Assembly (NCBI RefSeq): GCF_007858365.1
Contig: NZ_VFIO01000006.1
Span: 234,481 to 298,480 of the forward strand
DNA: 64,000 nucleotides
From: Pseudomonas saxonica
GTDB lineage: Bacteria; Pseudomonadota; Gammaproteobacteria; Pseudomonadales; Pseudomonadaceae
Reading direction: 5' to 3'
Position numbers and translations under genes: made by a program. Below the pieces are notes generated by a model that worked only from the letters and a program-made list of their open reading frames with translations, was not told where the DNA came from and did not search any database. Numbering within the stretch: the stretch's first letter is position 1; each line of letters opens with the position of its first letter. Positions 9,588-19,200 of this stretch are shown piece after piece.

Positions 9588-10451
9588 ATGGACCTCGACC
9601 TGGCCCGTACTTTCCTCGAAATCGTTCGTAGCGGCAGCCTCGCCAGCGCGGCCGAAAAACTTCACGTCACCCAGACGGCCGTTACTGCACGGGTGCAAAA
9701 GCTCGAAAGCCTGCTCGGGGTGACGCTGTTCGTGCGTAACCGCGCCGGCGCCAAACTGACCCCCGACGGCGAAGCGTTTGTGGTGTACGCCAACCAATTG
9801 CTGCAAACCTGGGAGGCAGCCCGGCGCGATTTACCTCGCCCCGAAGGCTTGCACCAGATGCTGCATATCGGCGGTGAAGTCAGCCTGTGCAACCCGTTGA
9901 TACTGGACTGGGCCAAAACCGTGCGCCAACACCTGCCAACCCATGCCCTGCGCGTGCAGATTCGCGACTGCGAACAGTTACTGCGCCAAGTGGAAATGGG
10001 CCTGCTGGACGCGGCGCTGGTGTACCAGCCAGCGTACTGGCCGGGTGTACAAGTGGAGCAGTTGCTGGAAGAAAAACTGATCCAGATACGTCGTCCCGAT
10101 CTTCCTGAACCCTACGTCTATGTGGACTGGGGTGACGAGTTCCGTCAGCAACACGATGCCGCCCTGCCCGACAAAGCCCGTGCCGCCATCAGTTTCAATC
10201 TGGGGCCGGTGGCGCTGCACTACATTCTGGATAACGGCGGCAGCGGTTACTTTCGTACCCGGGTGGTTGAAAGCTACCTGGCCAGCGGCGCTCTGGAGCG
10301 CGTGCCAAAGGCCCCCGAATTCACTTATCCGACCTATCTGGTGTATTCACGCGAACGCGACAGCCCCGCCTTGCAGCAGGCCATCGTGTTATTGCGCGAA
10401 AGGGTCAAGCACGACAGCGATTGGTCACAGCGCTGGGGGGCCGAAATTTAA
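9588..10451 (+). CDS. LysR-family transcriptional regulator
   Basis: 287 residues with an N-terminal LysR helix-turn-helix (MDLDLARTFLEIVRSGSLAS, then AAEKLHVTQTAVTARVQKLE). The C-terminal half is a short substrate-binding domain with fewer recognisable features than usual. ATG 9588 is preferred over a TTG at 9570 because it gives the canonical family N-terminus. The sugar isomerase gene begins 92 bases downstream on the same strand, so this regulator may control it, but no operator is evident. Confidence 0.85.
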   Translation: MDLDLARTFLEIVRSGSLASAAEKLHVTQTAVTARVQKLESLLGVTLFVRNRAGAKLTPDGEAFVVYANQLLQTWEAARRDLPRPEGLHQMLHIGGEVSLCNPLILDWAKTVRQHLPTHALRVQIRDCEQLLRQVEMGLLDAALVYQPAYWPGVQVEQLLEEKLIQIRRPDLPEPYVYVDWGDEFRQQHDAALPDKARAAISFNLGPVALHYILDNGGSGYFRTRVVESYLASGALERVPKAPEFTYPTYLVYSRERDSPALQQAIVLLRERVKHDSDWSQRWGAEI

Positions 10452-10543
10452 GCGTATCTGACACAGATGAAAGCTTTCAGCTTTGCGGCTGATCCCTTAG
10501 TCTGCGTGCGCAGAACATCGCACAAAAACAATACAGGTGGCCC

Positions 10544-11788
10544 ATGACCGACCTTACTCGGGCCAGCGACAGCTGGCTGACATCCTTGCCCCATCAACAG
10601 TGGCTGCACGATCAGGGGCAGACACTGCTGGACTTCGCCAAAGCCTCGCGCGTGCCCCTCGGGTTTGCCCAGCTCGACCGCTTTGGCCGCCGCGCAGACA
10701 CGGCCCCAGCCGACACCATCACCACCGCGCGCATGGTCCACAGTTTCTCGCTGGCCCATATTCAAGGCCTGCCGGGTTGCGCCCCCTTGATCGACCATGG
10801 GCTGGCAGCACTGGCCGGTCCTCTGCGTGACCCCGAACACGACGGCTGGTTTGCCAGCCCTCACGCGCAGGACGGAAACACCCGCAAAGCCGCTTATCTG
10901 CATGCCTTTGTTGCCTTGGCAGCCAGCTCCGCAGCGGTGGCTGGACGCGGTGGCTCCGCTGAATTGCTGGGCGATGCGGTGGCCATTCTTGAGAACCGCT
11001 TCTGGGCCGAGCACGAGGGCGCCTTGCGCGAAAGCTTTACTCGCGACTGGAGCGATTGCGAAGAATATCGCGGCGCCAACAGCAATATGCATGGCACCGA
11101 AACGTTTTTGGCTCTGGCCGATGTGCTTGACGAAGACCTGTGGCTGGACCGCGCCCTGCGCATGGCCGAACGGGTGATTCACCAGCACGCCGCTAACGCC
11201 GACTACTTGCCCGTCGAGCATTTCGATGCACACTGGCACCCTTTGCCCGACTATAACCGGGACAACCCCGCGGACGGTTTTCGGCCCTTCGGCAAAACAC
11301 CGGGTCATGCGTTTGAATGGGCCCGCCTGTTGCTGCACCTTGAGGCAGCACGCCTGCAGCGCGGTCTGCCCGTGCCTGAATGGTTGTTGGGCGATGCTCG
11401 CCAGTTGTTCGCCAGCGCGTGCCAGTTTGGCTGGAATGTCGATGGCAACCCCGGAGTGGTGTACACCCTGGACTGGGACAACCGCCCGGTGGTGCGCGAA
11501 CGCCTGCACTGGACGCTGGCCGAAGCCTCGGTAGCCGCGGCAGCACTATTGCAACGTACGGGTGAATCCCTATACGAAGTCTGGTACCAACGCTTTTGGG
11601 ACTACATCGACCTGCACATGATTGACCGCCAGTATGGCAGTTGGCATCACGAGCTGAACCACGACAACCTGCCTTCTGAAACGATCTGGCCCGGCAAGCC
11701 TGATCTGTACCACGCTTACCAGGCCACGTTGCTGCCGCGCCTGCCATTGGCTATCAGTCTGGCCAGTGCGTTGAAATTGCGTCGCTGA
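10544..11788 (+). CDS. AGE-family epimerase/isomerase (YihS/mannose isomerase-like)
   Basis: 414 residues with the (alpha/alpha)6-barrel signature of N-acylglucosamine 2-epimerase relatives. Segments supporting this are YRGANSNMHGTETFLALADV, DYNRDNPADGFRPFGKTPGH and, near the C-terminus, YGSWHHELNHDN, which carries the paired histidines used for aldose-ketose interconversion. The last motif is closer to mannose/YihS-type isomerases than to GlcNAc epimerases, so it probably interconverts free aldoses and ketoses in the cytoplasm. It follows a LysR gene and ends one base before the stop of the convergent sigma/FecR hybrid gene. Confidence 0.82.
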   Translation: MTDLTRASDSWLTSLPHQQWLHDQGQTLLDFAKASRVPLGFAQLDRFGRRADTAPADTITTARMVHSFSLAHIQGLPGCAPLIDHGLAALAGPLRDPEHDGWFASPHAQDGNTRKAAYLHAFVALAASSAAVAGRGGSAELLGDAVAILENRFWAEHEGALRESFTRDWSDCEEYRGANSNMHGTETFLALADVLDEDLWLDRALRMAERVIHQHAANADYLPVEHFDAHWHPLPDYNRDNPADGFRPFGKTPGHAFEWARLLLHLEAARLQRGLPVPEWLLGDARQLFASACQFGWNVDGNPGVVYTLDWDNRPVVRERLHWTLAEASVAAAALLQRTGESLYEVWYQRFWDYIDLHMIDRQYGSWHHELNHDNLPSETIWPGKPDLYHAYQATLLPRLPLAISLASALKLRR

Positions 11789-11789
11789 A

Positions 11790-12395
11790 TCACAGGCCGA
11801 GCAAGAGTAAAAACAGACCGCCTTGCAGCATTTTTTTGTGAAAAGTACAGGGGCTGCCCAGCAGTACTTGCTGCGCGGCCTCGAGCTGCCCTGAACGGTG
11901 CAGCGCGACGGCATGCAACGTCGCTACCGGGGCCTTCAACACCCCGGCAACCCGCTGCCAGGCAGCCAAATGCTCGGGGTTTTCAACTAACCAGGCCTTG
12001 AACACCTGACGCTGCGAAGGGCAGGCATGCCCGGACTCCAGTCGCAACAGCCAATCAATGGCGGCCTGCGTCGTCGCATCAAGTCTGGCTTTGCCCATCG
12101 ACACACACTGCGCAAAAGCCCTGCGCAACTCACGTTCGACGGTGCTCAACGAAACACCTAATTGGTCGGCAATGGCTTGCTGCGTCAGCCCTTCCAGACG
12201 GTTGAGCAAAAACGAACGTTTGACCCGCAAAGGCAAGCCTGCAAGTGCGCGGTCGATCTCTTCAATCGCATCGCGCATCAAGCGGGAGTCTTCGCCAGAC
12301 AGGCCGCCGCGCCACCCCGCATCATGAGGGCAATCGTGACGTGTGAGCGCGGTGTCGGATTCCAGAGTGATAGGCACGATAATAATCAGACTCAA
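11790..12395 (-). CDS. Short hybrid: ECF sigma region 4 joined to FecR N-terminal (DUF4880) domain
   Basis: A 201-residue protein joining two regulators in one frame. Residues about 45-100 are a FecI-type sigma region 4 (IDRALAGLPLRVKRSFLLNR, then LTQQAIADQLGVSLSTVERE). Residues about 108-160 are the cytoplasmic N-terminal domain of a FecR anti-sigma factor (AIDWLLRLESG, FKAWLVENPEHLAAWQRV). Sigma region 2 is absent, and the FecR half stops just as a hydrophobic segment (GGLFLLLLGL) begins, so there is no periplasmic sensor. Full sigma/anti-sigma hybrids are known (IutY of P. putida). This is either a reduced regulator of that kind or the remnant of one. No adjacent receptor gene is present. 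Confidence 0.7.
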   Translation of the reverse strand: MSLIIIVPITLESDTALTRHDCPHDAGWRGGLSGEDSRLMRDAIEEIDRALAGLPLRVKRSFLLNRLEGLTQQAIADQLGVSLSTVERELRRAFAQCVSMGKARLDATTQAAIDWLLRLESGHACPSQRQVFKAWLVENPEHLAAWQRVAGVLKAPVATLHAVALHRSGQLEAAQQVLLGSPCTFHKKMLQGGLFLLLLGL

Positions 12396-12531
12396 ATAGC
12401 AATAAGTCGCATTATCAGCCTATCAACAGAAAATGCAATCTCGCGTGCGTTAAAGGAGCCTTCGCAGCACCCACTCTCCAACGTGAGCAAAACCCTCGCA
12501 GTCAGTGACGAGTTCACCTCCCGCTGGTGTG

Positions 12532-13278
12532 TTAGCGCCCGCCCCCCAGATCCAGAAAAGTGCCCGTGGTGTAAGACGCTTTATCCGACAGTAGCCAGAT
12601 AATCGCTTCGGCCACTTCATCCGGGCGCCCGCCCCGGCCCATGGGGATAATCGGCTCGAGCTTGCTGACGCGACCCGGATCACCACTCAACGCATGAAAG
12701 TCGGTAAAGATATAGCCCGGCCGCACCGCATTGACTCGAATCCCCTCTCCCGCCAACTCTTTGGACAAGCCCAGGGTGAAGGTATCCAGCGCACCTTTGG
12801 AGGCCGCGTAATCGACGTATTCGCCGGGCGATCCCAGTCGTGCAGCAACCGACGAGACATTGACAATATTGCCGCCTTGCCCGCCGTACCGGGGCGACAT
12901 CCGTAACACCGCATGCTTGGCACACAGTATCGGCCCCAGCACGTTGGTTTTCAGGGTGTGCATGACCCGCAGTTCAGACAGTTCATCAACCCGCGATTTA
13001 AGGCCCACGGTGCCCGCATTGTTGACCAGCGCAGTGACCGGGCCCAACTGCTCATCGACCTCAAGAAACAGGCGGATGATGTCTTCTTCGTCGCTCACAT
13101 CGGCGCGTATGGCGATGGCTTTGGCCCCCAAGCCACGCACCTGCGCCAGCACTTCATGGGCTGCTGCATCGTCAGCCAGATAGTTGATGCAAATCTTGTA
13201 GCCCTGCCGCGCCGCCAGCACTGCGGTGGCTGCGCCAATGCCACGGCTGCCACCGGTGATCACGATGACTTTGTCCAT
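12532..13278 (-). CDS. SDR oxidoreductase, YgfF-like
   Basis: A 248-residue short-chain dehydrogenase with ITGGSRGIG cofactor motif, NNAG, catalytic NVSSVAARLGSPGEYVDYAA followed by SKG, and C-terminal SDKASYTTGTFLDLGGG. The stretch around the active site and C-terminus closely resembles E. coli YgfF (annotated as a glucose 1-dehydrogenase-like SDR); the substrate is unproven. ATG 13278 is preceded by a clear GGGAG at 9 bases; an upstream in-frame ATG at 13317 would add 13 atypical residues. Confidence 0.82.
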   Translation of the reverse strand: MDKVIVITGGSRGIGAATAVLAARQGYKICINYLADDAAAHEVLAQVRGLGAKAIAIRADVSDEEDIIRLFLEVDEQLGPVTALVNNAGTVGLKSRVDELSELRVMHTLKTNVLGPILCAKHAVLRMSPRYGGQGGNIVNVSSVAARLGSPGEYVDYAASKGALDTFTLGLSKELAGEGIRVNAVRPGYIFTDFHALSGDPGRVSKLEPIIPMGRGGRPDEVAEAIIWLLSDKASYTTGTFLDLGGGR

Positions 13279-13344
13279 AAATACGCGCTCCCTCATCAAC
13301 GGTGCAAATGTGGCCACCAGAATAACCGCGAACGCTTTGATTTG

Positions 13345-15441
13345 TCAGGAAGGCGTTAATTTGCTGTGGGACGTATGTTCCGCACGATGAATATCCACCA
13401 TGAATTGCTCGGCAGGCCGGGGTTCGCCCAGCAAAAACCCTTGCAAGGCATCACACCCCAGCGTGGTCAAAAAGCTTTGCTGCATGTCGGTTTCAACGCC
13501 TTCAGCCACGATCCGCAACCCCAGCGCCTGGCCCAACGCCACAATCGCCGAGACGATGGCCGCGTCATCGCTGTCATGTTCCAGGTCACGCACAAAGCCT
13601 CGGTCAATCTTGAGCTCATTGGCCGGCAAGCGCTTGAGGTACATCAAACTGGAGTAGCCCGTACCAAAGTCATCGATGGACAGGTCGACCCCCATCTGCG
13701 AAAGCCGTTGCAACACGGTCATGCTCGCATCGGCATCACTCATGGCCGTGGTTTCGGTGATTTCCAGGGTCAAGCTGTTGGCCGGTAGCTGGTGACGCTC
13801 CAACGCCGAGACCACACTGTCCACCAGCCCCGCATAGCAAAACTGCAAGGCAGACAGGTTGACCGCGATACGCCAGTGGGTATATCCCTCATCGAACCAA
13901 AGCCGCATCTGGCGGCAGGCTTCATTGAGCACCCATTCGCCAATCGGAATGATCAGTCCGGTTTTTTCCGCCAAATCTATGAAGTGCTCCGGCAGCAATA
14001 ACCCCTGCTGTGGATGCTCCCAGCGCAATAACGCTTCGGCGCCCACGGGCTGGCCACTGCCGGCGTCAAACTTGGGTTGGTAATGCAAGCGAAACTGCTT
14101 GTGCTCCAGCGCCTGACGCAAGTCTTGCAGCAGTTGCAGTTGCTTGCGTGCATTGGTGTTCATCGACACATCGAAAAAGCTGTAGCCATTTTTACCCGCG
14201 CCCTTGGCGTGATACATGGCCGCGTCGGCGTTCATCAACAACTCTTCAGCGGTCAAGCCATTGCCGGGAAACAAGGCAATTCCCACGCTCGCCGAAATCT
14301 GCAAATCATGCTCATCCACCCGGAACGCTTTTGACAACAAACTGACTTGGCGTGCCGCCACTCGCGGGGCATCGTCGGGCTCACTCAAGCGCACCAGCAG
14401 CACAAACTCATCGCCGCCAATGCGCGCCAATGTGTCCTGACTGCGCAGTTGCTCACGTAAACGCAAGGCGACTTCGCGCAACAGGCGATCGCCCAAATGA
14501 TGGCCGAAGGCATCGTTGACCGGCTTGAAGCCGTCAAGATCGATAAACATCAAGGAGAACACACCACCTTGCTCAGTGGTTTCAGCCATCGCCTGGCTGA
14601 TCCGGTCGGCCAACAGAATACGATTGGGCAACCCTGTGAGCGTGTCGTGCAGCGCCAACTGGGTCAATTCTTCATTAGCCTGGCTCAGGGAAGTGGCCAA
14701 AACCGCCGTACGTGCCTCAAGCCGCGCATCAAAAATCGAGGTCAGCAATGCAATGACCAATACTGCCAGACTGCTGATCAACACCAGGGTGTCCAGCCCC
14801 TTGCCACTTAAACCGTCGAGGGCAGCCCCACAAAAACTGCCCTCTGGAAAGTTAGCCGCCGCCATGCCGGTGTAGTGCATGCCAACAATGGCCAGCCCCA
14901 TAATGATCGAAGCCCCAGCTCGCGCCAGACGGACATAAGGCATCTGTTTGCGCAGGCGAAAAGCGATCGACAGTGCAGCCGCCGAAGCGCCCACCGCGAT
15001 CAACAGAGACAGACCAAATAACGCTGGATCGTAATCAATGCCCGGCTGCATGCGCAACGCAGCCATGCCGCTGTAGTGCATGGCGCTGATGCCTGAGCCC
15101 ATGATCAAGGCACCCAATAACAACTGCAGCGCGGGCAAGCGTGGCTGGCTGACCAGCCAGAGGGCAAAGCCTGAGGAAAGAATCGCCACCAGTAATGACC
15201 AAAGCGTCAGCCCCAGGTCGTAGCCGAGCGTGATCGGTAACTCCAGCGCAAGCATCCCGATAAAATGCATCGACCACACGCCAAAACCCATGGCCAGTGC
15301 GCCGCCACCGATCCACAGGTACACACTGCGGCCACGCGCAGTGGCAATACGGCCAGTCAGATCCAAGGCAGTGTAAGAGGCCAGAATGGCAACGCAAAGA
15401 GAGATGAAAACCAGCGCGGGGGAGTAAGAAGCAGAAACCAT
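13345..15441 (-). CDS. mucR: MHYT-GGDEF-EAL membrane c-di-GMP protein (MucR-like)
   Basis: 698 residues. The N-terminal seven-helix MHYT sensor (about 1-235) carries repeated motifs WSMHFIGM, SAMHYSGM and VGMHYTGM. A GGDEF domain (about 265-425) has an intact LARIGGDEFVLL, and an EAL domain (about 440-690) has an intact GAEALLRWEHP and ITETTAMSD. Both catalytic signatures are present, so it could both make and degrade c-di-GMP. In P. aeruginosa a protein of this layout, MucR, tunes alginate production and biofilm dispersal. ATG 15441 is chosen on an AAGAGA about 6 bases upstream; ATG 15459 is also possible. The symbol is by architecture. Confidence 0.88.
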   Translation of the reverse strand: MVSASYSPALVFISLCVAILASYTALDLTGRIATARGRSVYLWIGGGALAMGFGVWSMHFIGMLALELPITLGYDLGLTLWSLLVAILSSGFALWLVSQPRLPALQLLLGALIMGSGISAMHYSGMAALRMQPGIDYDPALFGLSLLIAVGASAAALSIAFRLRKQMPYVRLARAGASIIMGLAIVGMHYTGMAAANFPEGSFCGAALDGLSGKGLDTLVLISSLAVLVIALLTSIFDARLEARTAVLATSLSQANEELTQLALHDTLTGLPNRILLADRISQAMAETTEQGGVFSLMFIDLDGFKPVNDAFGHHLGDRLLREVALRLREQLRSQDTLARIGGDEFVLLVRLSEPDDAPRVAARQVSLLSKAFRVDEHDLQISASVGIALFPGNGLTAEELLMNADAAMYHAKGAGKNGYSFFDVSMNTNARKQLQLLQDLRQALEHKQFRLHYQPKFDAGSGQPVGAEALLRWEHPQQGLLLPEHFIDLAEKTGLIIPIGEWVLNEACRQMRLWFDEGYTHWRIAVNLSALQFCYAGLVDSVVSALERHQLPANSLTLEITETTAMSDADASMTVLQRLSQMGVDLSIDDFGTGYSSLMYLKRLPANELKIDRGFVRDLEHDSDDAAIVSAIVALGQALGLRIVAEGVETDMQQSFLTTLGCDALQGFLLGEPRPAEQFMVDIHRAEHTSHSKLTPS

Positions 15442-15615
15442 GAGCGTTCTCTTGAGCATGTGGCGATTAGCCTGCATGCCCGTTAAAAGGGCGCGATTGT
15501 ACTGCTTGCTCGCGCAAACGCACATAAAAGTCTTAACAGGCTTGAACACGCTCATCGGACATTGGCGTACCTGCGTCCCCAACAATAGGGCCTGTATGAT
15601 CCGGCAATTATCGCT

Positions 15616-16029
15616 ATGCTCATGGCCATGAGCCCATCCCCTGCGATTCGCCAGCCTTGCCCGCCCGGAGCCTGCATCTGCGAACGCGAGCGCCTGACGG
15701 ACGCGTCTGACCCCGACCTGCGCATTTTGAGCCTCGATCGCCGGGCTGAAAAAGTGCTGATTGACCGATTGGAAAACATTCAAAGCCTCAGCGATCTGGA
15801 GCACATGCAGCGACGCATGCGCGATCAGTTAGGCATAGAAGTGGTCATCGAGCCGGGTTTCAATGAAGTACGCACCATGCGTGGCATCGCCATCAACGTG
15901 GCCGAACAGCCGGGGCTGTGCCGTAAAACCCGTCAAGCCATCCCCGCAGCCATCCGCAGGGCGCTGGAGAAACGCCCCGAGATCGCCTGGAAACTGCTCG
16001 ACGGTCACGACCTGCTGCGCGATACCTGA
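15616..16029 (+). CDS. Conserved hypothetical protein divergent from mucR
   Basis: 137 residues, soluble, with no signal peptide. It has a cysteine pair near the N-terminus (PPGACICERERL) and a compact C-terminal part rich in charged helices (RRAEKVLIDRLENIQS, RDQLGIEVVIEPG). I recognise it only as the kind of small conserved protein found beside MucR-type genes and cannot name a function. Three in-frame ATGs (15616, 15622, 15628) lie together without a clear ribosome-binding site, so the start is uncertain by a few codons. Confidence 0.6.
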   Translation: MLMAMSPSPAIRQPCPPGACICERERLTDASDPDLRILSLDRRAEKVLIDRLENIQSLSDLEHMQRRMRDQLGIEVVIEPGFNEVRTMRGIAINVAEQPGLCRKTRQAIPAAIRRALEKRPEIAWKLLDGHDLLRDT

Positions 16030-16154
16030 AGGCTCCCCCTCATTCCTGCATGAACCTGTCTCAACTTCGTGTTGCGCCGGCCAACAGGTTCAGTACTTGC
16101 GTGAACAATCAGTCGTTGATGATGTTCCGAGCACCCGCTTTAAAAACCACTGAT

Positions 16155-16172
16155 CATATTTGTTCAAATATG
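16155..16172. promoter_or_regulatory. Palindrome in the leader of the giant toxin gene
   Basis: CATATTTG-TT-CAAATATG has perfect 8-base arms and a 2-base centre, and lies about 85 bases before the giant gene in an A+T-rich 230-base gap. It could be an operator or a local A+T-rich promoter feature. No regulator gene lies next to it. Confidence 0.3.
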
Positions 16173-16257
16173 TACTAGACAGCTCACTTCAGTAAGAGAA
16201 ATACCCTACATTTAAAACTACCTATTCATTCAGTCTCCACTGATCAGGTCGTTTTCG

Positions 16258-19200
16258 ATGGAAAAGCTTGCGCTCGAAAAACCTGTCGACAGCCACGCAC
16301 AGCCGGTCACTGCGCCAATGGCTGATTCAGCGAGGCAGAATATTCAGGGCGGCCCAGAACCTTTACATCTTCTAACGCGTAACCACACAGCCTCATCTGA
16401 CCTGACCGCACCCGTGGCGATGATAGGGCAGCCGATGATCCAGGCCATGCTGGAGCACGTCGGTCAAACCCTGCTCGACTGGTGCTGGAAAGCGTTTGAA
16501 CAACGCTACGCAGATCAGCTCACAAACCTGCAAATCGCTCGTGCCCTTTCCAGCCAGTTGCTGGATCCGCAGCTATCTCTCACCGCCAAATGCACAGCCC
16601 TGCTCAACGTGCTCGAAAACAGCTCGTTCATCGGCGCCACAATCAGGCCCTATCTCGACGTTGCCCGCCATCTCAAAACCATTCTCAGTGGGCTACAACA
16701 ACCAGGCTCGGGCGTCATCAAACGTGGCATCGATACCCTGAGCAACCTGGTGGCGTTGCTTGATCTACCGGCAGCCCAACAGATGGCGGGAAAAGACACG
16801 CTTTCGCCTGTCCGCGATCTGTTAATCGGCGCTCTGGGCTGGGCCCAGACGTTACAACGTTTGAGCAATGCGTCCTGGGACTCCCCTCAAGCTTTCGCCG
16901 ACAGCCTGCTGCAAAGCGGCGCCCTGCCCCCGTGGGTCACAGAGATCGTCGAGCAAGGGCAGAGGCTGTACGAAACCCTGAGCCGTCAGCTCACCGCGAT
17001 TAAACACAAGGGGGAACAGCTTCAACGCCTGCGCGGGCTTCTTGATCAATTCAATCAAGCCACTGGCACTCAAGCCAAGTTTGCCGCGCTGCTCACACTG
17101 CTGCTCGACGAACAGATGCTGGGGCTGATCGAGCAATACGCCCCTGCGGCTATGGGGGATTCGCTGAAAGTCTACTCCCTGCTCAAACATGCCATCCAAG
17201 ACGGCGGTGAGCAGGACACCACTGGCCTGCGCACCACCCTGCTCAGCATGGAGCACATCACCAGCCAGCCTTTTATCGACCGACTGGGCAGCGAGGCCGG
17301 CGCCGTCGGCCAAATGATGGCCGAGCCTCTGCGCAATGTACGCGCTGCACTTAGGGGGTCAGCCAGTCAAGAAGCGGCGTTCAACCTGCTGTTGGGCTTG
17401 AGCGACCCGAAAAAAACCTGGACGGATTTCGTCCTGGAAAGCTCTCGAGAAATATTGCTCCTGCCACAGGTCCAAGACCTCGGGGCTTCGTTTGCCAGCC
17501 GTTTCGCATGGCAAGCCCAAGCTATCAGGGCGCTCTACGCCGTACTGGACGACACCTTTTGGGCGCACTACAAAACGGCCGCCTGGGCTGAATTACCTGC
17601 ACTGATCAGCGACACCGCGTTGCGTGATACGCAAAACCAACAATCACAACTGGCTCTCGCGCTGGCCGCCGCCAGCGGCATACCCGGCGAACACATACAG
17701 ACGGTGTTCACAGAAGTGTCCAAGGTCTGTCGCTCATGGGGCAATGACTCATGGGCTGAGTTTTTACCCAAGGTGACGGGGTCAATTGAAAATCTGCTCG
17801 CCGTACTGGTTAAACATGGCCAGTTGCTGCCGACCTATGTGCAAACGCTGCTCGACATAGGCTTATGGGCCGCCAAGGGTATTTCTCGGCTACTCATGCT
17901 GCACGCCGTGTGGAAAGCAAAAGCAGACGACGAAGTCCTGGGTGAAGCAACCCTGGCACTGATACGCAAGGCGATCGAGGAATATGCCGGGGACAACGCC
18001 GCCTGGGCGTTTGATAAAGCGGTGATCTGGCTGCCCATGTTGCCCCCTTTGTACAAGGTGCTGGGCAATCTGGAGCCGATAAAAGAAGGCCAGCGCGTGC
18101 AATGGCTGGCGAACGTGCTAATGCGCCTGTACAGCCTCCCCGAGGCACAGACCAACAAGGACGTTATCTGGGTACGCGAACAGATTGAGGCCAAGGCAGA
18201 GCAATGGTTGGGGAACATTCCGGCGGCCTTGCTGGGCAACGCCATCGTGGAAGAGATCCAGTCGAAACCCGGATTTGACCTCACCCCGATGTTCACCCGG
18301 GCCGTTCAGTTACAAGGCTTGGCGTCTTATATGGCTGATTGCTTTGACAGCCTTACGAACACCCTGCAAGGCGTGGATGTCATGAGCGGCATACAAGCCG
18401 CCCTGAATCCTGCAGGGGTGCAAATATCCGGTCGCCAGCGTCCAGCATATTTACGAGACCTGACAACTTTTTATGCCGTACTGCCCGATAGTTATCCTCA
18501 ACAGCCAATCAGCACTACAACGCAGAACATCGCACCAAAATTATGGGGAACGGGAGCAGGAGCAACCTTTTTAGGCGGCATTCTATTTACTTACTTTGCC
18601 TATAAAAATTTCCGCAAGGGCAATCAAACGCCGCCCCAAACGGAAGTTGAAATGGACAGCCTTATGGGTGGGGCTAATAACGTTCAAAATGTGGAAAACT
18701 CAGAATCGATTGCGACAGAAGAACAGCGTCTCAATGAGAGTCCATATAAACCGACGTCTGTTTTACTGAAACAAAAAAGTTCCCACTGGAAGAAAACAGG
18801 CGCACTGACGGCCATGGCCAGCTTGATGTTTGGCGCCAGTGCTTACTCGCTATGGAAAACTCAGAGCGCGCTTGCAGATAACACCGTGCGCGAAAAAATT
18901 AATAGACTTGAAGCACTGGAAGTTAAAGCTCGCGAGGACTTTTATGCGGGTAACACGCACACGTTATCGGACGATTTGACTCAGTTCCTTGAAACCCTGT
19001 CCACCTTTGAAAGCTTCGATGATGTCACCGTTCCACCGACAACTAATGCAGCACCCGAGATGGCATCTAACATGCCAAGGCCACCGCACAAGGCATACCA
19101 ACAGCAGAGTGCTCAGAACGCTTTACCCGACCCGGCAGCTTATAACGACTCACTCAAGACATCAGCCAGAGTACGCCGGAGCACACCAGAAGGTCTGAAC

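Noticed and set aside
10448..11509. 353-codon antisense frame over the AGE isomerase gene
   Set aside because: Complete overlap with a well-supported gene and no family resemblance.
16120..16155. HrpL-type promoter before the giant toxin (CCAC-N2-A at about 16147)
   Set aside because: The -35 GGAACC part is missing at the right distance (only GTTCCG is seen), so type III control cannot be claimed.
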